Below are positions 32,928-41,012 of a stretch of 64,000 nt of DNA, piece by piece. Origin of the DNA: Geodermatophilus obscurus DSM 43160 (GTDB taxonomy: Bacteria; Actinomycetota; Actinomycetes; Mycobacteriales; Geodermatophilaceae); assembly GCF_000025345.1 (NCBI RefSeq), contig NC_013757.1, forward strand, positions 1,426,001 through 1,490,000, read 5' to 3'. The notes under the pieces are model-generated. The model was not told where the DNA came from. It made no database searches and saw nothing but the letters and a program-made list of their open reading frames with translations. Position 1 is the stretch's first letter; each line of letters starts with the position of its first letter. The translations under genes and the position numbers were made by a program.

Positions 32928-35507
32928 GTGAGTGATCGGGGAACCGATTTCTTTATCAGTCACGCCGGCCGAGACACCGGGTGGGCGGAGTGGCTGGCCT
33001 GGCAGCTGCAGCAGGCCGGCTACAGCGTCGAGCTGGACGTGTGGGACTGGGTGCCGGGTGAGGACTTCGTTGCCCGCATGCAGGAGGCACTGCAGCGGGC
33101 CGATCGGCTGCTGGCGGTGTGCACCTCGGCCTACTTCTCGAGCACCTTCAGCGGCGCGGAGCTGCGCGCGGCCTTCGCGCAGCAGTCAGCGGGGCGGATC
33201 GTGCCCGTGCTGGTTGAACCGGTCACCCTGCCTACGCTGTACGCGCCACTGATAATCGTGGATCTGACCGGCCTGGATGAGGCCACCGCGGCCGCCCGGT
33301 TACGGGCCCGGCTGGCCGGTGGCCGGCCGGTGAACGCGCCGCCGTTCCCGAGGACCGAGCCGGTGCCTGCGGAGAAGCCGGGGTTCGCCGGTGCGCTACC
33401 GGCGGTGTGGAAGGTGCCGCCGCGCAATCCGCGGTTCACCGGCCGGGACGGCATGCTCACCGAGCTGCGCCGACGGCTGCACGCCGGCGAGGGCACGCTG
33501 GTGGTGCAGGCGCTCTACGGGCTGGGCGGGGTGGGCAAGACCCAGCTGGCCATCGAGTACGCACACCGGTTCGCCGCCGACTACGACCTCATCTGGTGGA
33601 TCGACGCCGAACAACCAGTGCTGATCCCCGAACAGCTCGCTCGGCTCGCCGAGAGCCTGGACCTTGCCGCCGGGTCGACGGTGGCCGCCACCGTCGACCG
33701 GCTGCTCGCCGAGCTGCGCCACCGGGACCGTTGGCTGCTGGTGTTCGACAACGCCGAACGGCCGGCCGACATCGCCGCCTACCAGCCCGGCGGGCCAGGA
33801 CATCTGCTGATCACCTCCCGCAACCCCGGCTGGGGTGCCCTCGGTGGCCGGCTGGAGGTCGACGTGTTGAACCGGGCGGAGACGATCGCGCTGCTGCGGG
33901 CCCGGATCCCGGGCCTGGGTGAGGAGCTGGCCGACAAGCTCGCCGCCGAGCTGGGTGACCTGCCGCTCGCCGCGGCGCAGGCCGTCGGCTACCTGGAGCA
34001 GACCGACCTGCCCGCGGCGGATTACCTGCGCCGCTTTCGCACCCGCCGGGCCGGCCTGCTGGCCCGCGGCGACGTGGTTGGCTACTCGGGGCGGCTCGAC
34101 ACCGCCTGGGCGCTGTCCCTGGAGCGACTCAGCTGTGAGGACCCGGCCGCGGTCCAGCTGCTGGGACTGGCCGCCTTCCTCGCCCCAGAACCCATCCCGC
34201 TCCACCTGTTCACCGAGCACTCCGCGTTGCTGGAGGTGCCGCTGCGCAGCACCGCCGCCGACCCCGACGCGCTGGCCGACACCGTCGGCGCGCTGGTCGG
34301 CTACTCCCTGGCCCGCCGCCACCCCGGCGGCTTCCAGATCCACCGGCTCGTGCAGGCGGTGATCCGCCAGCAACTTCCGCTCGACCGACAGCAGACCACC
34401 GCCCAGCGGGTGGTCGCGCTGCTCGCCGCCGCCGCCCCCACCAACCCGGACGATGACGATCCGGCCAGCTGGCCCACCTACGCCCAGCTCGCCCCGCACA
34501 TGCTGGCCACTGCCCCCCTGAGTGACCGCTCATCCGCCGGCCGGCGACTCGTTCTGGACACCATCCGTTATCTGCAGGCCCACGGCGACATTCACGCCAG
34601 CCGGACTGTTGGCGAACCGCTGCTTGACCGCTGGCGGGCGGTCCTCGGCCCTGACCATCCCGATACCTTGACCGCCGCGACCAGGCTCACCAGCGCCCTG
34701 GTTCACCTGGGCGAGGCGGAGCCGGCCCGCGCCCTGGGGGAAGACACCGTGCAGCGCTGCCGCCGGGTGTTCGGCCCAGACCACCGGATCACTCTAGATG
34801 CGGCGAGCGGCCTGACCCTCGCCCTGGGCCTGCTGGGTGAGGCGGAACCGGCCCGCGCCCTGGGGGAAGACACCGTGCAGCGCAGCCGCCGGGGGTTCGG
34901 CCGCGACCATCCGGTCACCCTATGGGCGGCGACCGCCCTGACCCTCGCCCTGGTCTTGGTGGGTGAGGCGGAGCCGGCCCGCGCCCTGGGGGAGGACACC
35001 CTGCAGCGCTGCCGCCGGGCGCTGGGCCCGGACCACCCCAGAACCCTATGGGTGGCGACCGCCCTGACCCTCGCCCTGGTCTGGGTGGGTGAGGCGGAGC
35101 CGGCCCGCGCCCTGGGGGAGGACACCGTGCAGCGCTGCCGCCGGGCGCTGGGCCCGGACCACCCGATCACCCTGTGGTTGGCGACCGGCCTGACCCTCGC
35201 CCTGGCCCGGCTGGGCGAGGCGGAGCCGGCCCGCACCCTGGGGGAGGACACCGTGCAGCGCTGCCGCCGGGCGCTGGCCCCGGACCACCCGACCACCCTG
35301 ATGGCGGCGACCGGCCTGACCCTCGCCCTGGCCCGGCTGGGCGAGGCGAAGGCGGCCCGCGCCCTGGGGAGGGACGCCCTGCAGCGCAGCCGCCGGGCGC
35401 TCGGCGCGGACAATCCGGTCACGCTGTACCTGACCCAGGCCGCCAGCAGCGGCCAGCTCCAGCTCCGTGACGATGCCGCTGAGGACCACCCGAGTCAGCC
35501 GCTGTGA
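32928..35507 (+). CDS. TIR-NB-ARC-TPR protein (STAND NTPase, NLR-like)
   Basis: Encodes 859 residues from GTG 32928. Residues 1-135 form a TIR domain (DFFISHAGRDTGWAEWLAWQ; the likely NADase Glu is in FSGAELRAAF near residue 78). An NB-ARC ATPase follows: Walker A GLGGVGKTQLAIEYA at 198-205, Walker B WLLVFDNAE near 268, and LPLAAAQAVGYLEQT corresponding to the GLPLA motif. From about residue 560 there are six 42-residue TPR units (GEAEPARALGEDTVQRCRRA-type). Such proteins are known or suspected antiphage NLRs in which TPR sensing triggers NAD depletion by TIR. It lies between elements G and R as cargo. Confidence 0.92.
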   Translation: MSDRGTDFFISHAGRDTGWAEWLAWQLQQAGYSVELDVWDWVPGEDFVARMQEALQRADRLLAVCTSAYFSSTFSGAELRAAFAQQSAGRIVPVLVEPVTLPTLYAPLIIVDLTGLDEATAAARLRARLAGGRPVNAPPFPRTEPVPAEKPGFAGALPAVWKVPPRNPRFTGRDGMLTELRRRLHAGEGTLVVQALYGLGGVGKTQLAIEYAHRFAADYDLIWWIDAEQPVLIPEQLARLAESLDLAAGSTVAATVDRLLAELRHRDRWLLVFDNAERPADIAAYQPGGPGHLLITSRNPGWGALGGRLEVDVLNRAETIALLRARIPGLGEELADKLAAELGDLPLAAAQAVGYLEQTDLPAADYLRRFRTRRAGLLARGDVVGYSGRLDTAWALSLERLSCEDPAAVQLLGLAAFLAPEPIPLHLFTEHSALLEVPLRSTAADPDALADTVGALVGYSLARRHPGGFQIHRLVQAVIRQQLPLDRQQTTAQRVVALLAAAAPTNPDDDDPASWPTYAQLAPHMLATAPLSDRSSAGRRLVLDTIRYLQAHGDIHASRTVGEPLLDRWRAVLGPDHPDTLTAATRLTSALVHLGEAEPARALGEDTVQRCRRVFGPDHRITLDAASGLTLALGLLGEAEPARALGEDTVQRSRRGFGRDHPVTLWAATALTLALVLVGEAEPARALGEDTLQRCRRALGPDHPRTLWVATALTLALVWVGEAEPARALGEDTVQRCRRALGPDHPITLWLATGLTLALARLGEAEPARTLGEDTVQRCRRALAPDHPTTLMAATGLTLALARLGEAKAARALGRDALQRSRRALGADNPVTLYLTQAASSGQLQLRDDAAEDHPSQPL
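34670..35420 (+). repeat. 126-bp tandem repeats encoding TPR units
   Basis: Six copies of a 126-bp (42-codon) unit lie in the 3' part of the TIR-NB-ARC gene. The block GGCCCGCGCCCTGGGGGA recurs near-identically every 126 bp. The last copies are more divergent. Nearly identical DNA repeats allow copy-number change by slippage or recombination, so the sensor length may vary between strains. Confidence 0.88.
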
Positions 35508-35670
35508 GCGTTCCATGGCTGCCAGGGCCCTGGATCCTTCCGCGGGCACGGCCGCCTCGGCCCTACATCTGATGGGCCGAGCGCTGTCCTAGCGGCGTGT
35601 CGCTCTGGCGCTTTCTGCAAGCGAAGGGCCAGGACTACCGCCACGCGGTCGCGACACGCACCAGCTCGGC

Positions 35671-35744
35671 GTTCCGTCCACGGCGAGTGGACACCATCCC
35701 GAGCAGACCGCACCCCGTGTCCCACAGACGATCCCCAAACGGTG
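35671..35744 (+). repeat. Degenerate 75-bp element, copy R (core only)
   Basis: The core GTCCCACAGACGATCCCC, starting at 35719, matches the family dyad except for a few bases and is followed by ACGGTG as in other copies. The left end at the expected position (35671) reads GTTCCG and is not conserved. It follows the TIR-NB-ARC gene by about 160 bp. Confidence 0.55.
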
Positions 35745-35802
35745 ACACGCGGGCACCTGCAACTGGCGGGTCAGCCCTGATGAGCCTCTAACCTCGGCCT
35801 TC

Positions 35803-36471
35803 GTGTGTGACTCGGTTGAGCAGCCCGCGGATCTGCAACTCGTTCGGGCGTCCTATGACCGGGTAGCCGACAACTACGTTGCGATGAACGTCGGTGACCT
35901 GGTGCCGGCCCCGTGGCTGCGCGCCGCCCTTGGAGCGTTCGCTGAAGATGTCCGCGCCCTCGGGCCAGTGCTCGACGTCGGCTGTGGCCCGGGAACGGTC
36001 ACCGCCCACCTCGCGGGGCTGGGCCTCGACGTGTCCGGTGTCGACCTGTCGCCGCGGATGATCGCGCACGCCCGCCGGCTGCACCCTGCACTGCGGTTCG
36101 CCATCGCCTCCGCCACCGACCTCCACCTGGCCGAGGCATCCCTCGGTGGTGTCCTTGGCTGGTGGTCGCTGTTCAACCTGCCCCGCACCGTGCTGCCCGA
36201 CGTGCTCGCCTCGTTCGCCCGGGCGCTGGTTCCTGGTGGGCAGCTCCTGGTGGGAACGCACGTAGGCGACGGCGACATCGAGCGCACCGAGGTCTACGGC
36301 ATGCCCGTCACCTGGACGACCCATCTGTGGCAGCCCCAGCAACTGGCCGGCCTGCTTTCTCAGGCCGGCCTCCAGCCGGTTGCCGAGCTGCGGCTGCCGC
36401 CGACTCCTGCAGCTCCATCGGCCCCCGCTCTCCCGGCCCAGGTGGTCCTCGCCGCTCGGCGGCCAAGCTGA
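35803..36471 (+). CDS. Class I SAM-dependent methyltransferase
   Basis: Encodes 222 residues from 35803. The SAM-binding motif is PVLDVGCGPGTVTAHLAGLG, with the motif II acidic loop GVDLSPRMIAHARRL and the post-I region FAIASATDLHLAEASLGGV. VLASFARALVPGGQLLVG is the usual motif III context. The YDRVADNYVAMN start is typical of small-molecule methyltransferases. The substrate is unknown. It overlaps nothing and precedes the phosphoribosyltransferase by 77 bp in the same direction. Confidence 0.9.
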   Translation: MCDSVEQPADLQLVRASYDRVADNYVAMNVGDLVPAPWLRAALGAFAEDVRALGPVLDVGCGPGTVTAHLAGLGLDVSGVDLSPRMIAHARRLHPALRFAIASATDLHLAEASLGGVLGWWSLFNLPRTVLPDVLASFARALVPGGQLLVGTHVGDGDIERTEVYGMPVTWTTHLWQPQQLAGLLSQAGLQPVAELRLPPTPAAPSAPALPAQVVLAARRPS

Positions 36472-36548
36472 CCCCCACCCGACTGGCTCGGTCAGCGATC
36501 CCGCTGCGGACCGACTCCGGGTCAGGCGGCAGCGCTGCCCGAAGATGG

Positions 36549-37085
36549 ATGCTGATGACTACTGCTGCGCATGACGCGCTGATGACCCACTTCCGGTGGG
36601 AGGGCGGCCACGCCGACATGTGGCGGGTCTTCGCCGACGCTGAGGCGTTCGCCGCGGTGCTCGACGGTCTGGTTGAGCCCTGGCGCGGCCGCGGAGTCAC
36701 CCGGGTGGTCGGGATCGAGTCGCGCGGCTTCGTCCTCGGCGGAGCCACCGCAGTCGCCCTGGGGGTCGGCTTCGTGGCGATTCGCAAGCCCGGAGGCCTA
36801 CTTCCCGAACCGAAGCACGTCGTCGACTCGGACGCCGACTACCGCGGACGTCGCCACCAGCTCCGGATGCAGGGCGTCCTGAGTCCTGAGGACAGGGTCG
36901 TGCTGGTCGACGACTGGGCCGAGCAGGGCAGCCAAGCTTGGGCCGCGCGCCGACTGGTCGAATCCGCCGGCGCGACGTTTCTCGGGGTTGCCCCCCTCGT
37001 CGATCAGCTCCCGGCTGCAGCGAGAGGCCGCCTGGGTGACGTCACGGCGGTCGCCCGAGCCGAGGAGCTTGGACCGGCCCGGTAG
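36549..37085 (+). CDS. Adenine-phosphoribosyltransferase-like protein
   Basis: About 178 residues from ATG 36549, or 176 from 36555; no strong ribosome-binding site. The PRTase core is clear: VVGIESRGFVLGGATAVALG, GFVAIRKPGGLLPEPKHVV, and the PRPP loop RVVLVDDWAEQGSQAWAARR. The usual PRPP loop (DDxxATGGT) is altered to DDWAEQGSQ, so specificity or activity may differ from true Apt. It likely acts on a purine base or has a regulatory role. Element H begins 1 base after its stop codon. Confidence 0.85.
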   Translation: MLMTTAAHDALMTHFRWEGGHADMWRVFADAEAFAAVLDGLVEPWRGRGVTRVVGIESRGFVLGGATAVALGVGFVAIRKPGGLLPEPKHVVDSDADYRGRRHQLRMQGVLSPEDRVVLVDDWAEQGSQAWAARRLVESAGATFLGVAPLVDQLPAAARGRLGDVTAVARAEELGPAR

Positions 37086-37086
37086 C

Positions 37087-37161
37087 CAACCCGCTACGGC
37101 GACGTTCAAGAAGGCCGGAGCAGCCGGCCGCCGGTGTCTCGCAGGGGATTCCTTGTGGGAC
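37087..37161 (+). repeat. 75-bp dispersed element, copy H
   Basis: 75 bp. Left end (c)AACCCGCTACGGCGACG; core GTCTCGCAGGGGATTCC, ending TTGTGGGAC. It directly abuts the phosphoribosyltransferase stop on the left and the truncated end of the DUF6933-like gene on the right. Confidence 0.9.
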
Positions 37162-37612
37162 CTCAGGGCGCGTCAGGTTGCGAGCCGGGTTGTCCAGTCT
37201 CTTGAAGTCCGGCGATGAGAGCCGCGAGTTCCTGCATGGGGTCGTGGCCAGCCGTATGGACAGGCGCATCAGATCGAGGTTCTCCGCACGGTCGAGGTCG
37301 GCGAGGTAGGCGAACTCGTTCATCACGCCGACCAGGCTGCGGTTGGCCGTAGCGGCCAGCCGGTGATCAAGGGCCTGGACCCGTTCGGCCTCGATCAGTT
37401 GCGCGGGGACTCGGTGCGCGGATAGCAGTTCAGCGAGCGCGTCCGGAAATCGGGTTAGCCGCGTCCTCGCAGGGGTCAGCGGCATGACGAGCGGCAGCAG
37501 CGTCAGCTCGTTGACCAACAGCGCGCGGGCGGCGCCACCGCAGCACGGTGGCATACCAGGCCCCGAGCACTGTCGTCGACGTCTCGCCCAGCGTGACAGC
37601 CGGTCCCGGCAC
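37162..37612 (-). pseudogene. Frameshifted DUF6933-like gene, 3' end cut by element H
   Basis: From 37612 one frame reads TLGETSTTVLGAWYATVLRW. A second frame continues ALLVNELTLLPLVMPLTPAR, FPDALAELLSAHRVPAQLI and NRSLVGVMNEFAYLADLDRA. This is the order found in DUF6933-type proteins. At least one frameshift separates the two parts. At the C-terminus the frame runs without a stop into element H, translating it as PEVPQGIPCETPAAG. The gene has thus lost its own stop codon at the element edge. Confidence 0.68.
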
Positions 37613-37737
37613 TCGGTCCCGCCCCGCCGTCCCCCGGGCGCCGGTTAGCGGCGTCCACGACTCGCCGGGAACCGTCTCCGCCGGCGTAGCGTCCGGCGCA
37701 CGGAGCCGCTCGGGTTTCCGACGAGGGAGCGCACACC

Positions 37738-37872
37738 ATGGGTGACAAGTCCCCGAAACAGACGAACGCCAAGAAGCCGCACGGCAAGTCGATCAAGGAG
37801 AAGCGCCTCGACAAGAAAGCAAAGAGCGACCACACCTCGCAGATGGAGAACCTGACCCACGGCAAGAAGTAG
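37738..37872 (+). CDS. Short lysine-rich protein
   Basis: Encodes 44 residues from ATG 37738, with GAGGGAG upstream. The sequence MGDKSPKQTNAKKPHGKSIK then KEKRLDKKAKSDHTSQMENL and THGKK is strongly basic and hydrophilic. Very similar short KSPKQ...KEKR proteins are common and usually unannotated in actinobacteria; this family memory is my main support. It probably binds nucleic acid or is disordered. Codons are AAG-biased. It is too short for many gene finders. Confidence 0.78.
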   Translation: MGDKSPKQTNAKKPHGKSIKEKRLDKKAKSDHTSQMENLTHGKK

Positions 37873-37916
37873 GGTTCCCGCGCCCGCCGGACGGGCGACC
37901 GACCGGCGGGTTGCGG

Positions 37917-38378
37917 CTACTCCTCGGCTGCCCGCCGGATAATGAGGTGCGGCGGCCGGGCCAGGCTCTGGGCGACGCAGTAGCGCTCGGTCAGCTCCGC
38001 CACGACCTGGATGTCGCCGAGCCTCACGGGCGCCTTCCGGGAGACGCCGAGCGTGCCGCGGGCGTCCATCTCGGTGCTCGCCCGGAGCCGGCCGTTGCGG
38101 ATGTCGATGCCCATCGCTGTCGCGACGCTGCGCATCGTCACGCCGGCACAGGCCAGCAGGTCATGCAACAGCATGTCGCCGGAGCAGGCGTCGCTGCCGT
38201 CCCCACCGGTGAACGGGTGGAAACCGGCCCGGGTGTCGGCCCAGGTCTGCACGGTGCAGGTGATGCCCGCGTCGGAGAAGTCGGCCTCGGCGTGCAGGTG
38301 CGCCCGAGCGGACTCCGGGTCGTCGCGGTACCTCCGCTTCAGCGGGGCCTTCAGCTCGCGCAGTGCGGTGGCGTCCAT
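37917..38378 (-). CDS. OsmC/Ohr family protein
   Basis: Encodes 153 residues from ATG 38378. Typical features: basic beta-hairpin KAPLKRRYRDDPESARAHL, the helix with the redox Cys in GDMLLHDLLACAGVTMRSVA, and the C-terminal domain VAELTERYCVAQSLARPP with the second Cys. In OsmC/Ohr proteins two Cys reduce hydroperoxides; here an ACSGD Cys, an ACAG Cys and the RYC Cys are present, so the canonical pair is plausible. Predicted cytosolic peroxide reductase or OsmC-like protein. Confidence 0.87.
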   Translation of the reverse strand: MDATALRELKAPLKRRYRDDPESARAHLHAEADFSDAGITCTVQTWADTRAGFHPFTGGDGSDACSGDMLLHDLLACAGVTMRSVATAMGIDIRNGRLRASTEMDARGTLGVSRKAPVRLGDIQVVAELTERYCVAQSLARPPHLIIRRAAEE

Positions 38379-38469
38379 GGGCCACGGAAGCACTGCGATG
38401 CGCACCGCAGTGGCTGTCGGGGCGCGGATGAACACCGCGGTGCGCATGCGGGCGCGATCGGTTCGTGCG

Positions 38470-38640
38470 CAGCACCGCCTGGATCAGGTGCGAGCCGGGC
38501 TCGGCCAGTGCCCGCCGCAGCTGGTCGGCCAGCTTCTCCGCCGTCGTCGCCCGGGTGGCCAGCAGGCCCATGCCGGTAGCCAGCGCCACGAAGTCCAGGT
38601 CCGGCTCGCTCAGGTCGAGCAACGGCCCGGCCCGCTCGCC
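38470..38640 (-). pseudogene. C-terminal fragment of a ThDP-dependent enzyme
   Basis: About 57 residues, LLDLSEPDLDFVALATGMGL, ATRATTAEKLADQLRRAL and EPGSHLIQAVL, match the end of acetolactate-synthase-like thiamine-diphosphate enzymes, after the ThDP-Mg motif. Upstream the frame is unrelated basic sequence. Downstream the family's usual end (HLIEAVLP, stop) is replaced by read-through. It is a remnant only. Confidence 0.72.
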
Positions 38641-38808
38641 GTCCTTGGGTGGGTCGTCAGGGCCACCCAGGGACCTGTCAACCTTGCGCATTCTGCTCCG
38701 CATGCGTCGTATCCACCTGCGGCGCTCCTTCACGCGGAGCGACACGTCGTCGACCGCATGGCGCATTTCAGCAGTTCCATTCGCGGCCACGATGCCGTCT
38801 CGATGGAG

Positions 38809-38882
38809 GAACGTCTACTGACACGCCAGAGGCGGTCGGCGGAGTAGCTGGACGGTGTCCGGCAGGGGATGCCTGGCGGTGA
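38809..38882 (+). repeat. 75-bp dispersed element, copy I
   Basis: 74 bp. Left end GAACGTCTACTGACACGCC (diverged); the core GTCCGGCAGGGGATGCC starts at 38857 and is followed by TGGCGGTG. It lies between the ThDP fragment region and the winged-helix gene. Confidence 0.75.
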
Positions 38883-38990
38883 TCGCCCGACGTGCTGGTC
38901 TGAGGACGTCAGCGGCGCCCGGTGTGGGCTCCTCGTGTGGGGTGGGCTCAGCTCGTGCGGTGAGGGCCGATCATCTGGCCATAGGCACGG

Positions 38991-39311
38991 TCAGGACACA
39001 GAGGACGGCGGTGGCCAGACGGTGGCGGTCGCGGCGATGCGGCGGAGTTCGGCCAGGTGTCCGTTCAGGGCTGAGCGGCCGGTGTCGGTGAGGGAGAGCC
39101 AGGTGCGGGTGCGGGTTGCATGAAGTTTCTTGGACGTGCTCAGGTAACCTGCATCTACGAGTATTCGGACATGTTTGCTGAGGACGTAGTCGCTGATGCC
39201 CAGGGCTTCGCGCACGGTGGTGAAGTCCAGGGCATCGACTGGTGCGAGCATTGCGCAGATCTGTAGGCGGTTGGGGGCGTGGATCAGTTCGTCGAAGCGG
39301 GGCTGCGGCAC
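38991..39311 (-). CDS. Winged-helix transcriptional regulator
   Basis: About 106 residues from GTG 39311 (VPQPRFDELIHAPNRLQICA). The wHTH is PVDALDFTTVREALGISDYV then LSKHVRILVDAGYLSTSKKL, the wing being KKLHATRTRTWLSLTD. This is the compact repressor type (helix_turn_helix ArsR/MarR-like) that often controls the gene just upstream. It starts 5 bases after the stop of the membrane-protein gene, so both are probably co-transcribed. Longer in-frame extension upstream is not protein-like. Confidence 0.86.
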   Translation of the reverse strand: MPQPRFDELIHAPNRLQICAMLAPVDALDFTTVREALGISDYVLSKHVRILVDAGYLSTSKKLHATRTRTWLSLTDTGRSALNGHLAELRRIAATATVWPPPSSVS

Positions 39312-39316
39312 CGACG

Positions 39317-39805
39317 TTATTTCCCTTTCCGCACCCGTTCGCGGAGCAAGGCGTCGATTTGCCGCTCTTTGGCGTAAGCGAGGACGAAGGCCCCGACACC
39401 GGCGGCGGCCACGGCGAACGGCACGCTCAGCCACGCTTGTAGAACGAAGGCGACGGCGAGCAGCAAGAATGTGATGGCGTCGTAGCGGCCCGGTGTTCCT
39501 GGCCCGTAGCGGTTGATGGAGACGCCAGTAGAGCGGCGCATAGCCCACATCAGTACGCAGGGCATGATGCAGCACGCCAGCGCGATCAGCAGGTTTCCCG
39601 CCGGATAGCTGTCGCCGTCGGGGCCTGGGCCGGAATTCCCCATGAGCAGGCTCATCCCGACGAACCCGGAGGCCACGCACAGGCCTGCGCCTACTCGGTA
39701 CCACCACGGCGAGGTGATCCGGTTGGCTATGTGCTCTCGGGCGGAGGTCAGCTCTTGCAGGCTGGATCGCGCGGATTCCGGGGTCATGGGCGGCACGCTT
39801 GCCAT
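39317..39805 (-). CDS. Four-helix membrane protein
   Basis: Encodes 162 residues. After a helical polar N-terminus (SARSSLQELTSAREHIANRI) there are four hydrophobic segments: VGAGLCVASGFVGMSLLMG, LLIALACCIMPCVLMWAM, ITFLLLAVAFVLQAWLSV and FAVAAAGVGAFVLAYA, then a basic tail. It pairs with the downstream winged-helix regulator in an operon, an arrangement seen for many uncharacterised actinobacterial membrane proteins. No function is assigned. Confidence 0.8.
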   Translation of the reverse strand: MASVPPMTPESARSSLQELTSAREHIANRITSPWWYRVGAGLCVASGFVGMSLLMGNSGPGPDGDSYPAGNLLIALACCIMPCVLMWAMRRSTGVSINRYGPGTPGRYDAITFLLLAVAFVLQAWLSVPFAVAAAGVGAFVLAYAKERQIDALLRERVRKGK

Positions 39806-39910
39806 GTCGGCAACCTACAGCTGGGTTGCCATGACGGCAAGCCCGCGGATAAGCTGGTCCTGCACGGCGGCGGTGCGTCCAGCGGACGCCAGCTGCACCC
39901 CCTTGCTGAG

Positions 39911-39984
39911 GAACCGCCAGTGGCGAGTTCGTCGTAGCTAGATTGCCTGCGGGACAGACGGCAAGGGCTGACCACTAGCTCGTC
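39911..39984 (+). repeat. Candidate degenerate 75-bp element, copy P
   Basis: The left end GAACCGCCAGTGGCGAGTTC resembles the family start, and GGCAAGGGCTGACC appears near the expected core. A second, inverted core-like sequence (GTCCCGTAGGCGGATCGGC on the minus strand) lies at 39994-40016. Both are diverged; the call rests on position and partial matches. Confidence 0.4.
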
Positions 39985-40019
39985 AGGCACAGCGGTAGCC
40001 GATCCGCCTACGGGACTCG

Positions 40020-40466
40020 GAGACGCCCGGACGGCTTATCGTGGCAATCAGCGCCGCTCACGGGCTGCTGTGATCGGCTCCTTGTCGACCGACGAGGAGC
40101 CGACGGGTCCGTCCTCGATAGGGCCGACCCCGGATACGTGCCGACGTGGAGGCCGTGTAGGTCAGGCGCGGAGCAACAGGCTGTCGGCCCCATCGTGCAG
40201 GGCCCGCCGGACGCGCTCGAGGTTACTCGGTGGCCGAGCGCTGCCACCTCGAGTCGTGCGGCAACTTAGCGAGGGGTGTCCGGGACGTGCCCGCGAACGG
40301 GACCGGTCGTCGAGCTTTCTGGCCCCGTGGCGTCGGAGTCAAGACATGCTTTTCGCCGGCCTCTGCGTCCAGTTGGGGTCGCATCGTGTTCCGTACGGCC
40401 AAGATGTGCTTTATCCGGTGGCCGGCGAGGTCGAACGCGCCCGGTGCCGTCGGCGTCCGCCCATCC
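40020..40466. other. Intergenic region without a recognisable gene
   Basis: About 450 bp between the element-like sequences and the 3' end of a membrane-protein gene. Open frames here have poor codon usage, no ribosome-binding sites and no family resemblance. GC bias is weaker than in neighbouring genes. I see no RNA gene. Confidence 0.4.
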
Positions 40467-41012
40467 TCAGCAGCCGGATGTCTGCCGGCGACGGTTTGCC
40501 CGTCGATAGCTGTGAACGCCTCCGACGATCGCCGCGGCCCCGCCGAGCATTCCGCCGACGACGGCGCCCTGTGCCATACCGCCCATGAATCCCTGCCCGG
40601 GGGTCACCCCGAGCGGCGGGACCGGCAGCACTGGCTGGCCCGTGAAGACGGTGTACGTCATCGCGGCAAAGGTCAGGACCCCCGCCGCGCCGTAGACGAC
40701 GATGCCAATCATCGTCGACCTGGCGCCAGCGTTCTCGGCCAGCTTCTGCAGGTCGACGCCGCGCCGTCTCGCATACCACAAGGCCGCGGCCGCTGGAAGG
40801 ATGGTCATAACCAGCAGCGCGGCCGGCAGCAGCACGAGCCCGAAGATCGAGGCGACGACGGCGCCCAGGAGCCCGACGTAGAACCCGCTTGTCAGTCCGA
40901 AGGAATTCGACTCCATGAACACGGCTCGTTCCCGCTCGTCGCCGTAGGCCGGGCTGTCGAGGTCCATGACCCGCTCCGCCACCCGGTCCAGCACGTTCCG
41001 TCTGCGCGTCAT
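40467..41012 (-). CDS. Membrane protein paired with an XRE regulator
   Basis: Encodes 181 residues. A hydrophilic N-terminus ([20 protein letters not shown]) is followed by four hydrophobic segments: [52 protein letters not shown] and [19 protein letters not shown]. Membrane proteins of this size co-encoded with a small HTH regulator (DUF2178-like arrangement) are common. Its start overlaps the XRE gene's stop by 4 bp, so translation is coupled. Function unknown. Confidence 0.82.
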   Translation of the reverse strand: MTRRRNVLDRVAERVMDLDSPAYGDERERAVFMESNSFGLTSGFYVGLLGAVVASIFGLVLLPAALLVMTILPAAAALWYARRRGVDLQKLAENAGARSTMIGIVVYGAAGVLTFAAMTYTVFTGQPVLPVPPLGVTPGQGFMGGMAQGAVVGGMLGGAAAIVGGVHSYRRANRRRQTSGC

